Shown: one piece after another, positions 6,580 to 6,816 of the stretch
Layout: each line of letters opens with the position of its first letter
Position numbering within the stretch: position 1 is the stretch's first letter
Assembly: GCA_003221825.1 (NCBI GenBank)
Contig: QHUE01000209.1
Coordinates: 1 to 6,816 of the forward strand
Direction: 5' to 3'
Length of the DNA stretch: 6,816 nucleotides
DNA from: Gemmatimonadota bacterium
GTDB lineage: Bacteria; Gemmatimonadota; Gemmatimonadetes; Gemmatimonadales; GWC2-71-9
The notes under the pieces: model-generated
What the model saw: the letters and a program-made list of their open reading frames with translations, nothing else
Databases searched by the model: none
Told to the model about the DNA's origin: nothing
Position numbers and translations under genes: made by a program

Positions 6580-6816
6580 ATGAGCGCCCTCCCAGCCGCC
6601 ATCACGGAGCAGGATGCCCAGGCTACCATTGCCCGGCTGGCCCGGATCGCGCCTGGCCGCGACTGGGTGGTGTCGTGCTACCTCAAGCTCGAGCCGCGAG
6701 ACCGGAGCCGCGGCAAGTACCTGATCAAGCTGAAGACCCGCGCCAAGGGATTGCTGCTCAACTACGAGGGCCAGCCGGAAATCGCCGCCAATCTGCAACA
6801 GGTGCTGGACTACCTG
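6580..6816 (+). CDS. Unrecognised protein, N-terminal 79 residues (possible baeRF/eRF1-like family); runs off window
   Basis: An open frame starts at ATG 6580, 3 nt after the mutase stop, and is still open at the window edge (79 codons). It uses the same GC-rich codons as its neighbours, so it is probably a real gene of the same transcription unit. The N-terminus has no signal peptide or membrane segment. A short helix-like region (about 9-24) leads to DWVVSCYLKLEPRDRSRGKY (28-47) and a Lys/Arg-rich stretch LIKLKTRAKG. A beta-strand ending in 'SxYL-x-x-x-PRxR' followed by a basic helix recalls the first domain of bacterial eRF1-like (baeRF) proteins, which start with 'SVYLDxDPxR'. That resemblance is from memory and weak. 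It is not a B12-binding domain, an epimerase or another obvious mutase partner. No strong ribosome-binding site is visible (TAGGT overlaps the mutase stop). Confidence 0.6.
   Translation, partial: MSALPAAITEQDAQATIARLARIAPGRDWVVSCYLKLEPRDRSRGKYLIKLKTRAKGLLLNYEGQPEIAANLQQVLDYL

Noticed and set aside
5386..6798. Long antisense open frame (470 codons) opposite the mutase and the last gene
   Set aside because: It mirrors the mutase reading frame, has no family motif, and spans the junction of two well-packed forward genes. It is explained by GC-rich codon bias.

Overview
This is a GC-rich (roughly two-thirds G+C by eye), densely packed bacterial chromosomal segment. It holds seven genes, all on the + strand, with almost no intergenic DNA. 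Four of the six junctions overlap: one by 1 nt (TGATG) and three by 4 nt (ATGA or GTGA). The other two gaps are 29 nt and 3 nt. I see no mobile elements, RNA genes, CRISPR arrays or phage signatures. The base composition, the split acyl-CoA mutase beside meaB and the linkage of ybeY to CBS/CorC genes suggest an environmental Gemmatimonadota- or Acidobacteriota-like bacterium. That placement is inference only; no marker gene here settles it.

Region 1 (1-3950) is an RNA-maturation and magnesium block. It opens with the C-terminal end of ybeY (rRNA maturation endonuclease), which carries the zinc motif HGTLHVLGYDH. Two tandem CNNM/CorC-like membrane proteins follow, each with an N-terminal hydrophobic domain, a CBS pair and a CorC_HlyC domain. 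Next is a complete MgtE magnesium channel. The CorC-like genes belong to a family linked to Mg2+/Co2+ efflux, and MgtE is a gated Mg2+ importer, so the block probably handles divalent-cation homeostasis. The membrane domains of both CorC-like proteins depart from the usual CNNM motifs.

Region 2 (3980-6576) is a B12-dependent carbon-skeleton rearrangement block. It has a MeaB-type G-protein chaperone, then by a 4-nt overlap the large (substrate-binding) subunit of an adenosylcobalamin acyl-CoA mutase. The generic annotation would be methylmalonyl-CoA mutase. However, the two substrate-discriminating positions read Phe50 and Gln168, as in isobutyryl-CoA mutase, instead of Tyr and Arg. No cobalamin-binding subunit is present, so it must lie elsewhere. 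A short hairpin overlaps the mgtE stop codon and sits between the two blocks.

Region 3 (6580-6816) is the first 79 codons of a gene I cannot name firmly. Its N-terminus weakly resembles bacterial relatives of the archaeo-eukaryotic release factor eRF1 (baeRF).
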